A DNA stretch of 41,718 bases from WQXF01 sp031553615 (GTDB lineage Bacteria > Bacillota > Clostridia > Christensenellales > Aristaeellaceae): assembly GCA_031553615.1 (NCBI GenBank), contig JAVBLJ010000019.1, forward strand, positions 1 to 41,718. Direction: 5' to 3'. Each line of letters starts with the position of its first letter. The stretch's first letter is position 1. The notes under the pieces were generated by a model that saw only the letters and a program-made list of their open reading frames with translations, had not been told where the DNA came from and made no database searches. Positions 7,700-14,948 of the stretch are shown here, piece by piece. The translations under genes were made by a program, and so were the position numbers.

Positions 7700-7927
7700 A
7701 TGAAAACGATAAGCATCAAGTTGCCCCTGGCTGAGAACGTGAAAACGTTCGTCAACGTCGTGAACAAGTATCCTTACGACATGGACCTGCGCGCAGGCCG
7801 CTACGTGGTGGATGCGAAGTCGATCCTGGGCATTCTGAGCCTGGATCTGGCCAAGTCGATCACCATGGAAGTGTACGCGGACGATTGCGCCGACCTGATG
7901 GCCGACATCCAACCCTTCGTGGTGTGA
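7700..7927 (+). CDS. HPr-like protein lacking the catalytic histidine
   Basis: A 75-residue protein with an HPr fold pattern: a beta-strand ISIKLPL, an alpha region, then VVDAKSILGILSLDLAKSITMEVYADD, which matches the regulatory-Ser region of HPr (Ser41 here corresponds to Ser46). The active-site loop (GLHxRP in true HPr) reads LAENVKT, so the PTS phosphorylation histidine is missing. It therefore cannot relay phosphate from enzyme I. A role as a Ser-phosphorylated regulator (Crh-like) is possible but unproven. Start ATG 7700 with AGGAGG eight bases upstream. It forms a monocistronic unit with its own promoter and terminator. Confidence 0.85.
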   Translation: MKTISIKLPLAENVKTFVNVVNKYPYDMDLRAGRYVVDAKSILGILSLDLAKSITMEVYADDCADLMADIQPFVV

Positions 7928-7977
7928 TGCCCCCATCGCAAGCCTGCACCGCGCAGGCCATTGCACTCTACACAATC

Positions 7978-8013
7978 GACGCTGCCAAACACCGCTGTTT
8001 GGTAGCGTCTTTT
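7978..8013 (+). terminator. Terminator after the HPr-like gene
   Basis: A 14-bp stem with one G-T pair (7978-7991 with 7996-8009, loop CCGC) followed by TTTTCG. Confidence 0.9.
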
Positions 8014-8069
8014 CGAATTGTTGCACACAACACTTTGCGGGCAACATCAATTTATAGCGGAGGTATGGC

Positions 8070-8711
8070 ATGACCACCCGTCAACCCTCCATGACCGAGC
8101 AAAAGCTGGTGACGCTCTACGCCCTGGATCGCCTGGGCCCGACCACCGCGCTGCAGCTGCTGCGCTTCATGGTGGAAAACGAGATGATGGATTACATCGC
8201 GCTGCAGCTCTCCACCGCCGAACTGGATGAGATGGGGCTGCTGCGCAAGCTGCCGCACGCGCTCGGCGCGCTGTATGCGCCTTCAGCGCAGGGCTACAAG
8301 GCGCTCGACCTGTTCCGGGATCGCATCCCCTATTCCCGGGCGACGGAGATCGACGCCATCGCGCCGAACTGGAAGCGGCGCTTCCGCGAGGAAAAGCAGG
8401 TGCTGGGCGATTGGGAAAAGATGCCCTCCGGCGAATACCAGGTGCACCTGAAGCTGCTGGAGAGCGAGCTGCCGTTGCTGGAGATGCACATCAGCCTGCC
8501 CACGCGGGAGCAGGCGACCCAGTTTTGCGCGCGCTGGCCCCAGGAGGCGGGCGCACTGTACGCCCACCTGATGCACACCTTGGGGGAGAATGAGCAGGCC
8601 AAATCAACAGGGGAAGTCCTGGACAATCCCCCGGAGAAATCCCGAAAGAAATCCCCGCAGAAATCCTTAGAAAAAATTCCAGAAAAATTCCCGGAGGAGG
8701 CGGATGCCTGA
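8070..8711 (+). CDS. DUF4364 family protein (winged-helix-like)
   Basis: The 213-residue product resembles the clostridial DUF4364 family: an N-terminal winged-helix-like part (TEQKLVTLYALDRLGPTTA, then ELDEMGLLRKL), followed by an alpha/beta part with YQVHLKLLESELPLLEMHISLP. The last 35 residues are Lys/Glu/Pro/Ser repeats (KSRKKSPQKSLEKIPEKF) with A-rich DNA unlike the neighbours. Function of the family is unknown; a transcription-related role is suggested only by the fold. ATG at 8070, GGAGG six bases upstream. Its stop overlaps the next gene's start by one base (TGATG), so the two are probably translationally coupled. Confidence 0.8.
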   Translation: MTTRQPSMTEQKLVTLYALDRLGPTTALQLLRFMVENEMMDYIALQLSTAELDEMGLLRKLPHALGALYAPSAQGYKALDLFRDRIPYSRATEIDAIAPNWKRRFREEKQVLGDWEKMPSGEYQVHLKLLESELPLLEMHISLPTREQATQFCARWPQEAGALYAHLMHTLGENEQAKSTGEVLDNPPEKSRKKSPQKSLEKIPEKFPEEADA

Positions 8712-9451
8712 TGTGCGGACGCTACGCGCTGTTTGACGATGAGGGCATGCTCTCCCGCGAGTATGCGGCATGGCTGGCCGATGCGTTCGGCTTGATCGGC
8801 GAGCCCGAAGCCTCGGCCATTCGCGGCGAAACCGCAGGCGAGGTGCGGCCCAATCAGCGCGCCCCGGTGCGCGTGCAGGATGAAGCCGGGATGCGCTGGA
8901 TGACTTGGGGCTTCCCCAACCCGCGCAGCCTGGGGCTTACCATCAACGCGCGATCCGAAACCGCGCTGCAAAAGAGCATGTTCCGGCAAGCGATGCTGCA
9001 CCGGCGGATCGCCGTGCCCGCGCTGGGCTTCTACGAATGGCGGCACAATTCCAGCGGCAAGGGAAAGGACCCTTACCTGTTCCGCATTCCAGAGCAGGAA
9101 CGCATGTGGATGGCTGGCGCGTACACCACTTTCCAAACCGCCAGCGGCGGCACCATTGACCGCTTCGTCATCCTGACCGCTCCCGCCGATCCGGTGGTGG
9201 CGGCGTACCACGATCGCATGCCCGTGCTGCTGCGGGAAGCCGAGGTCGAGCGCTGGCTTTCGCCGGATGATTGGCAGCCGCTGCTCGAGCGCACAGCCTG
9301 GGTGCATCCCGAAGCGGTGTCGGCGCGCGGCGTACCGCCGCTGCCCTCAGCGCAGGCCAAGGCCCTGCAGACCCTCTCGGGCCAAACGCCCCCGCCCACC
9401 GTATCCGCCGAGCCCAAACGAGGCAGCGCACAGCAGCAAAGCCTGTTTTAA
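8711..9451 (+). CDS. SRAP-domain protein (HMCES/YedK family abasic-site DNA-protein crosslinker)
   Basis: This family binds single-stranded DNA at abasic sites and forms a stable thiazolidine link through Cys2. The 246-residue product begins MCGRYALF, so Cys2 becomes the N-terminal residue after Met removal. Other conserved residues are visible: N79 in INARSET, E109 in GFYEWRH, H167 in AYHDRMPVLL. Length is normal. The C-terminus is Pro/Gln-rich and probably disordered. Start overlaps the DUF4364 stop. Its stop codon overlaps that of the convergent YwaF-like gene by a few bases, with no terminator between them. Confidence 0.92.
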   Translation: MCGRYALFDDEGMLSREYAAWLADAFGLIGEPEASAIRGETAGEVRPNQRAPVRVQDEAGMRWMTWGFPNPRSLGLTINARSETALQKSMFRQAMLHRRIAVPALGFYEWRHNSSGKGKDPYLFRIPEQERMWMAGAYTTFQTASGGTIDRFVILTAPADPVVAAYHDRMPVLLREAEVERWLSPDDWQPLLERTAWVHPEAVSARGVPPLPSAQAKALQTLSGQTPPPTVSAEPKRGSAQQQSLF

Positions 9452-10119
9452 CGCCCTGTGCCCCTCCCACGCCGCTCCACCACCGCAGCCAACCCGCGCA
9501 TCGCCCACACGGTGAGCACCGCACCCAGCTCCAGGCAAGCGAAGTAGCCCAGCCGCCCCAGGCCAGCCATCCACATCAGAGGCGTGCCCGGCGGGGCATA
9601 AAGCAGGAACATGTAGTTGGCGTCGATCAGCCTGTCCACCGCGTACACCAGCACGAGGAACGCGTTGCCCGCCAGCAGCACGCCCCCGGCGGCGCGGCGT
9701 TCCGGAAGGCGGCCCTGGGCGCACAGCAGCAGCGGCGCGAACGCCACCAGCGCATGGGTGAGCATGAACGCGGTGCCCATCAGGCCCGGCCAGCTCGAGA
9801 CCTCCACCGCCGGGAAGAGCAACGCCAGCACCGCGCCCGGCATGCCCAGGTACCAGCAAAAATGAAAGCAGGCCGTACTGCCCGTGGCCAGCAGGTAGAT
9901 CGTCATGAACGCCGAAAGGCTGCACAGGTGCAGCGGAAGCAGCGTGCGCAGCAAGTCCTTGTGATCGAGCACGGTGAGCGCAATGGTGACCGCCATACTG
10001 CCCGCCAGCATCACCAGCGCGGTCAGCCGCGCCGCCCGCGCCGCGATTTTTCCCCGGTGCGCCGCCCAGAGCGCCGCGCAGCCCAACCATCCCCAGCATG
10101 CCAATTGCGCCGCCTGCAT
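9448..10119 (-). CDS. YwaF/TIGR02206-like integral membrane protein
   Basis: The 223-residue product has about six hydrophobic segments (near 1-18, 30-50, 62-80, 90-110, 120-150 and 175-200). The family-like motif PLHLCSLSAFMTIYLLATGS is followed by FHFCWYLGMPGAVLALLFP, as in YwaF-type proteins of unknown function. The ATG at 10119 was chosen because GGGAGG lies 6 bases upstream; an in-frame ATG at 10149 with AAGGA, and another at 10167, are alternatives. The GGGAGG is buried in a perfect hairpin (10126-10146). It lies 80 bp after the beta-propeller-like gene on the same strand and may be cotranscribed with it. Confidence 0.78.
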   Translation of the reverse strand: MQAAQLACWGWLGCAALWAAHRGKIAARAARLTALVMLAGSMAVTIALTVLDHKDLLRTLLPLHLCSLSAFMTIYLLATGSTACFHFCWYLGMPGAVLALLFPAVEVSSWPGLMGTAFMLTHALVAFAPLLLCAQGRLPERRAAGGVLLAGNAFLVLVYAVDRLIDANYMFLLYAPPGTPLMWMAGLGRLGYFACLELGAVLTVWAMRGLAAVVERRGRGTGR

Positions 10120-10125
10120 ACAGCA

Positions 10126-10154
10126 CCTCCCGTTTCCTACGGGAGGCATTTTTT
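10126..10154. promoter_or_regulatory. Hairpin covering the YwaF-like ribosome binding site
   Basis: CCTCCCGT (10126-10133) pairs perfectly with ACGGGAGG (10139-10146), loop of five. In the minus-strand mRNA it sequesters GGGAGG before the ATG at 10119. Read on the plus strand it is followed by CATTTTTT, a terminator form, although no plus-strand gene precedes it. Confidence 0.65.
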
Positions 10155-10199
10155 CCTTCAATTGCATAATCTATGCGCAAAGCCGCCGGTTTCCGGGCG

Positions 10200-11066
10200 C
10201 TACAGCAGCAGGATACCGCTGGGCTCCTCCACCTCGATATCGCAGGGCTGGGCAAAGGCGCTGGCCGAGTGCACCGTCCACACGCGGCTGCCCAACGCAT
10301 CGCTCCAGTACACGCGCGCGCCCGAGCGCACCGCGATATCGGGCAGCGCGCCTTCGAGCGGGATGCGCCACGCGGCCCGCTTGCCGTGCTTGGCAACGTA
10401 GATTACCCCATCGAGCACGCCGATCAACACTCCTTCATCGGGCAGGGTGATCAATCCACCGGGCATGCCCTCCATCGGAAGCGCGCGCTCCACCCGCCAA
10501 TTGCTGGTGCGCACCCGCACCAGACTGGAGGACATTTCCTCCTGCCCCACGGCGCAAAGCACCCACAGCACCCCGGGCGCAAAGCTCACCCCCACGGCGA
10601 TGCCATCCACATCGATGGTGGCCTTCGAGGCTAGCGTGTCGCTTTGCAGAATGTGCACGCAACAGGAAGCGCCGCCCGCCACCGCCAGCGTACGTCCCCC
10701 CGGCTCCATCGCCAAATCGCGCGGCTGCACGCCCACCCGGGTCAGCATCTGCAGCGCGCCGCCCCCGGACATGTCCAGCTTGATCAGGCTGTCGGCATCG
10801 CCCGCCAGCGCGTAGAGCGAAGCGCCATCCATCCCCGGCTTGAGCGCGCGGATGCCCGGACCCGCCGGAATGCAGCGCAGGGATTCGAGCGTATCGGCAT
10901 CGAGCACGTGCACGCAGTCCTCCTCCCGGTCCGCGCACAGCACCGCGCCCTTCCATGCGCACAGCGCGCCTGCGCCCCGGATATCGCAGGAAGCCAACGG
11001 CGCCAGCGTACCCGCGTCGTACGCGGTCAGCATGCCGTTTCCGATATCCGATACCAACAGCCGCAT
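10200..11066 (-). CDS. Beta-propeller-like protein (YncE/WD40-like), function unknown
   Basis: The 288-residue product has repeated blade-like strands, for example LVSDIGNGMLTAYDAGTLAP, VHVLDADTLESLRCIPAG, VHILQSDTLASKATIDVDG and VWTVHSASAF, with a spacing of about 40 residues. This fits a seven-bladed propeller of the YncE/lactonase type. No signal peptide, membrane segment or catalytic motif is seen, so it is probably cytoplasmic. ATG at 11066, with GAGAGGAG nine bases upstream; an upstream in-frame ATG at 11117 lacks such a site. The product ends in a Glu-Pro-Ser-Gly-Ile-Leu tail. The fold is inferred from strand pattern only. Confidence 0.7.
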   Translation of the reverse strand: MRLLVSDIGNGMLTAYDAGTLAPLASCDIRGAGALCAWKGAVLCADREEDCVHVLDADTLESLRCIPAGPGIRALKPGMDGASLYALAGDADSLIKLDMSGGGALQMLTRVGVQPRDLAMEPGGRTLAVAGGASCCVHILQSDTLASKATIDVDGIAVGVSFAPGVLWVLCAVGQEEMSSSLVRVRTSNWRVERALPMEGMPGGLITLPDEGVLIGVLDGVIYVAKHGKRAAWRIPLEGALPDIAVRSGARVYWSDALGSRVWTVHSASAFAQPCDIEVEEPSGILLL

Positions 11067-11296
11067 GCAGCATCGCTCCTCTCCACCCTTCACCGCGAGG
11101 GGGATGTTCCGCTGCATCCTATGTGCGCGGGGCCTCGCCGGTGCTTGCTCCCGCCGCCTCTTAACGCATCTTTACGCATCTTATAAGAAGGGTTTCCGGC
11201 AAAAACGGCGAATTTTGTTAGATTATTGAATCTGCTTTATTTGACTTTTCCGATAGCAATCCGCCTTCGGGCCTGCATTTTCCTAGGAGGATGATC

Positions 11297-13327
11297 ATGC
11301 GATCACGACGAATGCGCCGCGCTCCGCTACGGCTCGCGGCCTGCGTTTGGGGAATACTGCTTTGCTTTTGCCTGTGCGGCCACGCGCTGGCCGATCAGGG
11401 CGCGGCGCTGATTCCCGAACGTGCTCAGGATGAGGCCGGGCAGGGCTGGGCCGCCTACGATGCCGGCGAATACGAGGCCGCTTATGCACACTTCGATGCG
11501 GCCATCGCGCTGCGCCCCGAGGATCCCACCTACTACGATGGCCGCGCCTGCGCCGCCCTCTCCCTGGGCCGGAATGAGGACGCGGTGGCCGATTACGACC
11601 GCGCGCTGGAGCTTTCGGGCCGCATGCCCTCCTACTACGTAGGTCGGGCGCGCGCACTCTGCGCCCTGGATCGCCACGAGGATGCCTTGGCCGATTACGA
11701 TCGCGCCATCGCGCTGGACGCAGTAAACCCCGAATTCTACGATGGTCGCGCCGAGACGCTTTGCGCGCTTCGCCGCTACTCACTGGCCGTGGAGGATTAT
11801 GGGCGCGCCATTGCGCTCATGCCCCAGATGGCGACCTACTATGGTCACCGCGGCACAGCGCTGGCCACGTTGGAGCATCACGAACAGGCGCTGGCCGATT
11901 TCGACCAAGCGCTGTTCCTTGCCCCCGACGACGCGGGGCTGCACAATCGTCGCGCCAATACGCTGATCGCCGTGGGGCGCAACGAAGCCGCCTTGGCCGA
12001 CTACAGCCAGGCCATCGCGTTGCGCCCCCGGGAGGCGATATTCTACGATAACCGCGCGATGCTGCTGCACAGCATGGAGCGCTACGAGGAAGCGCTGGCC
12101 GACGAGGATCTGGCCGTGACCCTACGCGGCAACGACGATGACTACCTGACCTACCTGCTCCACCGGGCCAACACGCTCACCGCGCTGGGCCGCCACGAGG
12201 AGATCGTGCGCGATCTGGACATCGCCCTGGCGCTCGACCCCTACAACGCCACGGCGCTCAACCAGCGCGGCAGCGCGCACTACGAGCTCAAGCATTTTGA
12301 AGCGGCGCTGGAGGATTTCACGCAGGCCTCGAAGCTGCGGTTCGATGACCCGGTGCTGCACAGCAACCGGGCGGGCACGCTGTTCCAGTTGCGCCGCTAT
12401 GAGGAGACCGCCGAGGACTACGCCAAGGCTTCTGAGCTGGCGCCCGAGAACCCCGCATACCCCATGGGCCAGGGCAACGCACTGATGGCGCTGGGCGATT
12501 ATGCAGGCGCGCTGGCCCAGTACGACCGTGCCGTAGCGCTGGAATCCGACGACCCCGATCTGCGCGGTTGCCGCGCCAACGCACTTTCGCGCCTGGGGCG
12601 ATATGCGGAATCGCTGCCTGATTTCACCGCCGCGCTGGCCGTTCGGCCCGAGAACGCGGGCTATTACAACGGCCGGGGCAACGCGCTTTACTCGCTGGGT
12701 CAGTATGAAGCATCGCTGGCTGATTTCCGCGCGGCCGTGACGCTGCTGCCCGAAAACCTCATCCTGCGCAACAACCTGGCCAACGTGCTCTACAGCATGG
12801 GGCAATACGAGCAATCGGTGATCGAAGATACCGCGATCATCGAGCGCGCGCCCAATTCCTACGCGGCCTACACGCGCCGGGGTGACGCGCTGCTGCGCCA
12901 AAAGCTGTTTGCCCAAGCGCTGGAAGATGGAAACGACGCGGTCGCGCTCGATCCGAAGCAGGCAGTGGGCTACATGCTGCGCGGCGTGGCGCAATTCAAC
13001 CTCTACCGTTACGCCGAAGCCATCGCCGATTTCGATCGCGCCGCCGAGCTGACCCCCGACGATCCGCAGGTATTCGAAACGCGCGGCAATGCGCTCAACT
13101 ACATGTGGCTCTTCGAAGATGCGCTGCGCGACTTTGACCGCGCGCTCACGCTCAAGCCCGGCAACGCCGATCTCTACCTCAAGCGGGCCTACACCCTCAA
13201 TTGCCTGGAGCGATACGCGGAAGCGCTGGTGGATTGCGACCGTGCCATGAACCTGAACCCGGACGCGGCTCGCCTGGAAGAGCTTCGGGAGCAGGCCAAG
13301 AGCGGCCTGCTGGCGGCGGGAAAATAG
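11297..13327 (+). CDS. Exported TPR-repeat protein (about 18 repeats)
   Basis: Of two ATGs, the one at 11297 lies six bases after AGGAGG; the one at 11291 abuts it. The 676-residue product has a signal peptide (about 1-33, basic RSRRMRRAPLR, hydrophobic core, then CGHALADQ) and then near-continuous 34-residue TPR units to the C-terminus, with the repeating pattern YEEALADYDRAIALDP and YYxGRAxAL. There is no enzyme domain, membrane anchor or sorting motif, so it is probably a secreted or wall-associated scaffold for protein-protein contact. Neighbouring units are similar enough to suggest recent internal duplications. A terminator follows. Partner unknown. Confidence 0.88.
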   Translation: MRSRRMRRAPLRLAACVWGILLCFCLCGHALADQGAALIPERAQDEAGQGWAAYDAGEYEAAYAHFDAAIALRPEDPTYYDGRACAALSLGRNEDAVADYDRALELSGRMPSYYVGRARALCALDRHEDALADYDRAIALDAVNPEFYDGRAETLCALRRYSLAVEDYGRAIALMPQMATYYGHRGTALATLEHHEQALADFDQALFLAPDDAGLHNRRANTLIAVGRNEAALADYSQAIALRPREAIFYDNRAMLLHSMERYEEALADEDLAVTLRGNDDDYLTYLLHRANTLTALGRHEEIVRDLDIALALDPYNATALNQRGSAHYELKHFEAALEDFTQASKLRFDDPVLHSNRAGTLFQLRRYEETAEDYAKASELAPENPAYPMGQGNALMALGDYAGALAQYDRAVALESDDPDLRGCRANALSRLGRYAESLPDFTAALAVRPENAGYYNGRGNALYSLGQYEASLADFRAAVTLLPENLILRNNLANVLYSMGQYEQSVIEDTAIIERAPNSYAAYTRRGDALLRQKLFAQALEDGNDAVALDPKQAVGYMLRGVAQFNLYRYAEAIADFDRAAELTPDDPQVFETRGNALNYMWLFEDALRDFDRALTLKPGNADLYLKRAYTLNCLERYAEALVDCDRAMNLNPDAARLEELREQAKSGLLAAGK

Positions 13328-13366
13328 GCCCGGACACAGGGCGGAACATGGGCTCGCACAACAAAG

Positions 13367-13398
13367 CTCCCGGCGAAGCGCAAGTGCCTCGCCGGGAG
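13367..13398. terminator. Terminator between the TPR gene and gltX, probably bidirectional
   Basis: A perfect 10-bp stem CTCCCGGCGA (13367-13376) with 13389-13398. The plus side is followed by TATTTCTGTTTT, the minus side by CTTTGTTGTG, so it can serve both convergent genes. Confidence 0.8.
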
Positions 13399-13438
13399 TA
13401 TTTCTGTTTTGGCAGGGTTTTGCAGGGTTATCGCAGGG

Positions 13439-14902
13439 CTACTGCGCGCTGCCTTCCAGCCGCGCCTTGGCGGCGCGCAGACGGGCCAGCGTCTCCTCTT
13501 TGCCCAGCAGGTACGCCATCTCGATAGCGCCGCCCGGGGTGGACTCGCGGCCGGTGATGGCAATGCGCGCAGGCCAGAGCACCGCGCCGTTCTTCATGCC
13601 GGCCTCGGCGATGGAGGCCATCAGCGCAGCGTGTAGGGCGGGCTCGGTCCAGTCGGCCAGCTGCTCCAGCACGGGCAGGATGAGGTTCACCGCAGCCAGC
13701 GCCACCTGCGGATCGGTCTTCATCTTCTTGTGGGTGTAAAGCTCCAAATCGTAATCAGGCATGGCGGCCAAGAATGCGACCATCTCCGGAAGCTGATTGA
13801 ACACGTCGGTGCGGCTCTGCAGCATCTCGGCCAAGCGGCGAAGATCAAAGCGCGCCGGGTCCAGCGCTTGCTTTAGCCAGGGCTCCGCCAGGGCGAAGTA
13901 CTCCTCGAAGGGCAGCTTGTGAATGTACTCACCGTTGAACCAATTGAGCTTCACCATGTCGAACACCGAGGGCGATTTACTCAGCCCCGCCGGGTCGAAG
14001 GCCTGCTCCAGCTCGGCCAGGGTGAAGAACTCCTGCTCGGTGCCCGGGCTCCAGCCCAGCAGCGCGATGAAGTTGATCACCGCATCGCGCAGGTACCCCA
14101 TCTCCAGCAGATCCTCGAAGGAGGGATCGCCCTTGCGCTTGGAAAGCTTGCGGGTGGCATCCTTCATCACTGGGGTCAGGTGAATGTAGAGCGGCTGCTC
14201 CCAGCCAAAGGCTTGATACAGCAGGCTGTACTTGGGCGCGCTGGAAAGGTACTCGTTGCCGCGCATCACGTGGCTGATGGCCATGAGGTGATCGTCGATC
14301 ACGTTGGCGAAGTTGTAGGTGGGCAGGCCGTCGGCCTTGATGAGCACGTTGTCGTCCAGCGTGTCGCAATCGACCTCCACGCGCCCGTACAGCAGGTCGT
14401 CGAAGCCCGCGACGCCGGTGGCGGGCACGTTTTGGCGGATCACGTAGGGCTCGCCCGCCGCCACGCGCGCCTTGGCCTCCTCCTTCGAAAGGTGGAGGCA
14501 GTGCTTATCGTACTTCCAGGTCTCGCCCTTGGCCTCGGCGGCGGCGCGGCGCTCGTCCAGCGCCTCCTTGGAGCAGAAGCAGGGGTAGGCCGCCCCCTTC
14601 TCCACCAGCTCCCAGGCGTAGGGCGCGTAGGTATCCTTGCGCTGGGTTTGGATGTAGGGGCCGTAATCGCCGCCCACATCGGGGCCCTCATCGTAATAAA
14701 GGCCGGCGGCGCGCATCGACTTGTAGATCAGCTCCATCGCGCCGGGCACCTCGCGCTCCTGATCGGTATCCTCTATGCGCAGGATAAAGGTGCCGCCGTG
14801 CTTTTTGGCAAACAGGTAGGTATAGAGCGCAGTGCGCAGCCCGCCCAGGTGCAGATACCCGGTGGGGCTGGGCGCAAAGCGGGTGCGGACGGTATTCGGC
14901 AT
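13439..14902 (-). CDS. gltX: Glutamyl-tRNA synthetase
   Basis: Class I aminoacyl-tRNA synthetase charging tRNA-Glu. The 487-residue product has the HIGH-type motif PSPTGYLHLGG (11-21), the SWIM/zinc region with YPCFCSKE and a second Cys-His pair in KHCLHLS (about 107-137), and the KMSKS-type motif KLSKRKG (252-258). The C-terminal anticodon-binding helical domain extends to residue 487. ATG at 14902, preceded by GAGAAGG. It starts 46 bp after glnS and forms an operon with it. Whether it is discriminating or also charges tRNA-Gln cannot be read from the sequence, but the adjacent glnS suggests it is discriminating. Confidence 0.95.
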   Translation of the reverse strand: MPNTVRTRFAPSPTGYLHLGGLRTALYTYLFAKKHGGTFILRIEDTDQEREVPGAMELIYKSMRAAGLYYDEGPDVGGDYGPYIQTQRKDTYAPYAWELVEKGAAYPCFCSKEALDERRAAAEAKGETWKYDKHCLHLSKEEAKARVAAGEPYVIRQNVPATGVAGFDDLLYGRVEVDCDTLDDNVLIKADGLPTYNFANVIDDHLMAISHVMRGNEYLSSAPKYSLLYQAFGWEQPLYIHLTPVMKDATRKLSKRKGDPSFEDLLEMGYLRDAVINFIALLGWSPGTEQEFFTLAELEQAFDPAGLSKSPSVFDMVKLNWFNGEYIHKLPFEEYFALAEPWLKQALDPARFDLRRLAEMLQSRTDVFNQLPEMVAFLAAMPDYDLELYTHKKMKTDPQVALAAVNLILPVLEQLADWTEPALHAALMASIAEAGMKNGAVLWPARIAITGRESTPGGAIEMAYLLGKEETLARLRAAKARLEGSAQ

Positions 14903-14948
14903 GGGAAAAAACCTTCTCTCGTATGATGATGGACGCAATTTGATTGTG

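Noticed and set aside
11215..11243. Promoter TTGTTA-17-TATTTG before the TPR gene
   Set aside because: The -10 matches poorly; a promoter must exist nearby but this one is not convincing.
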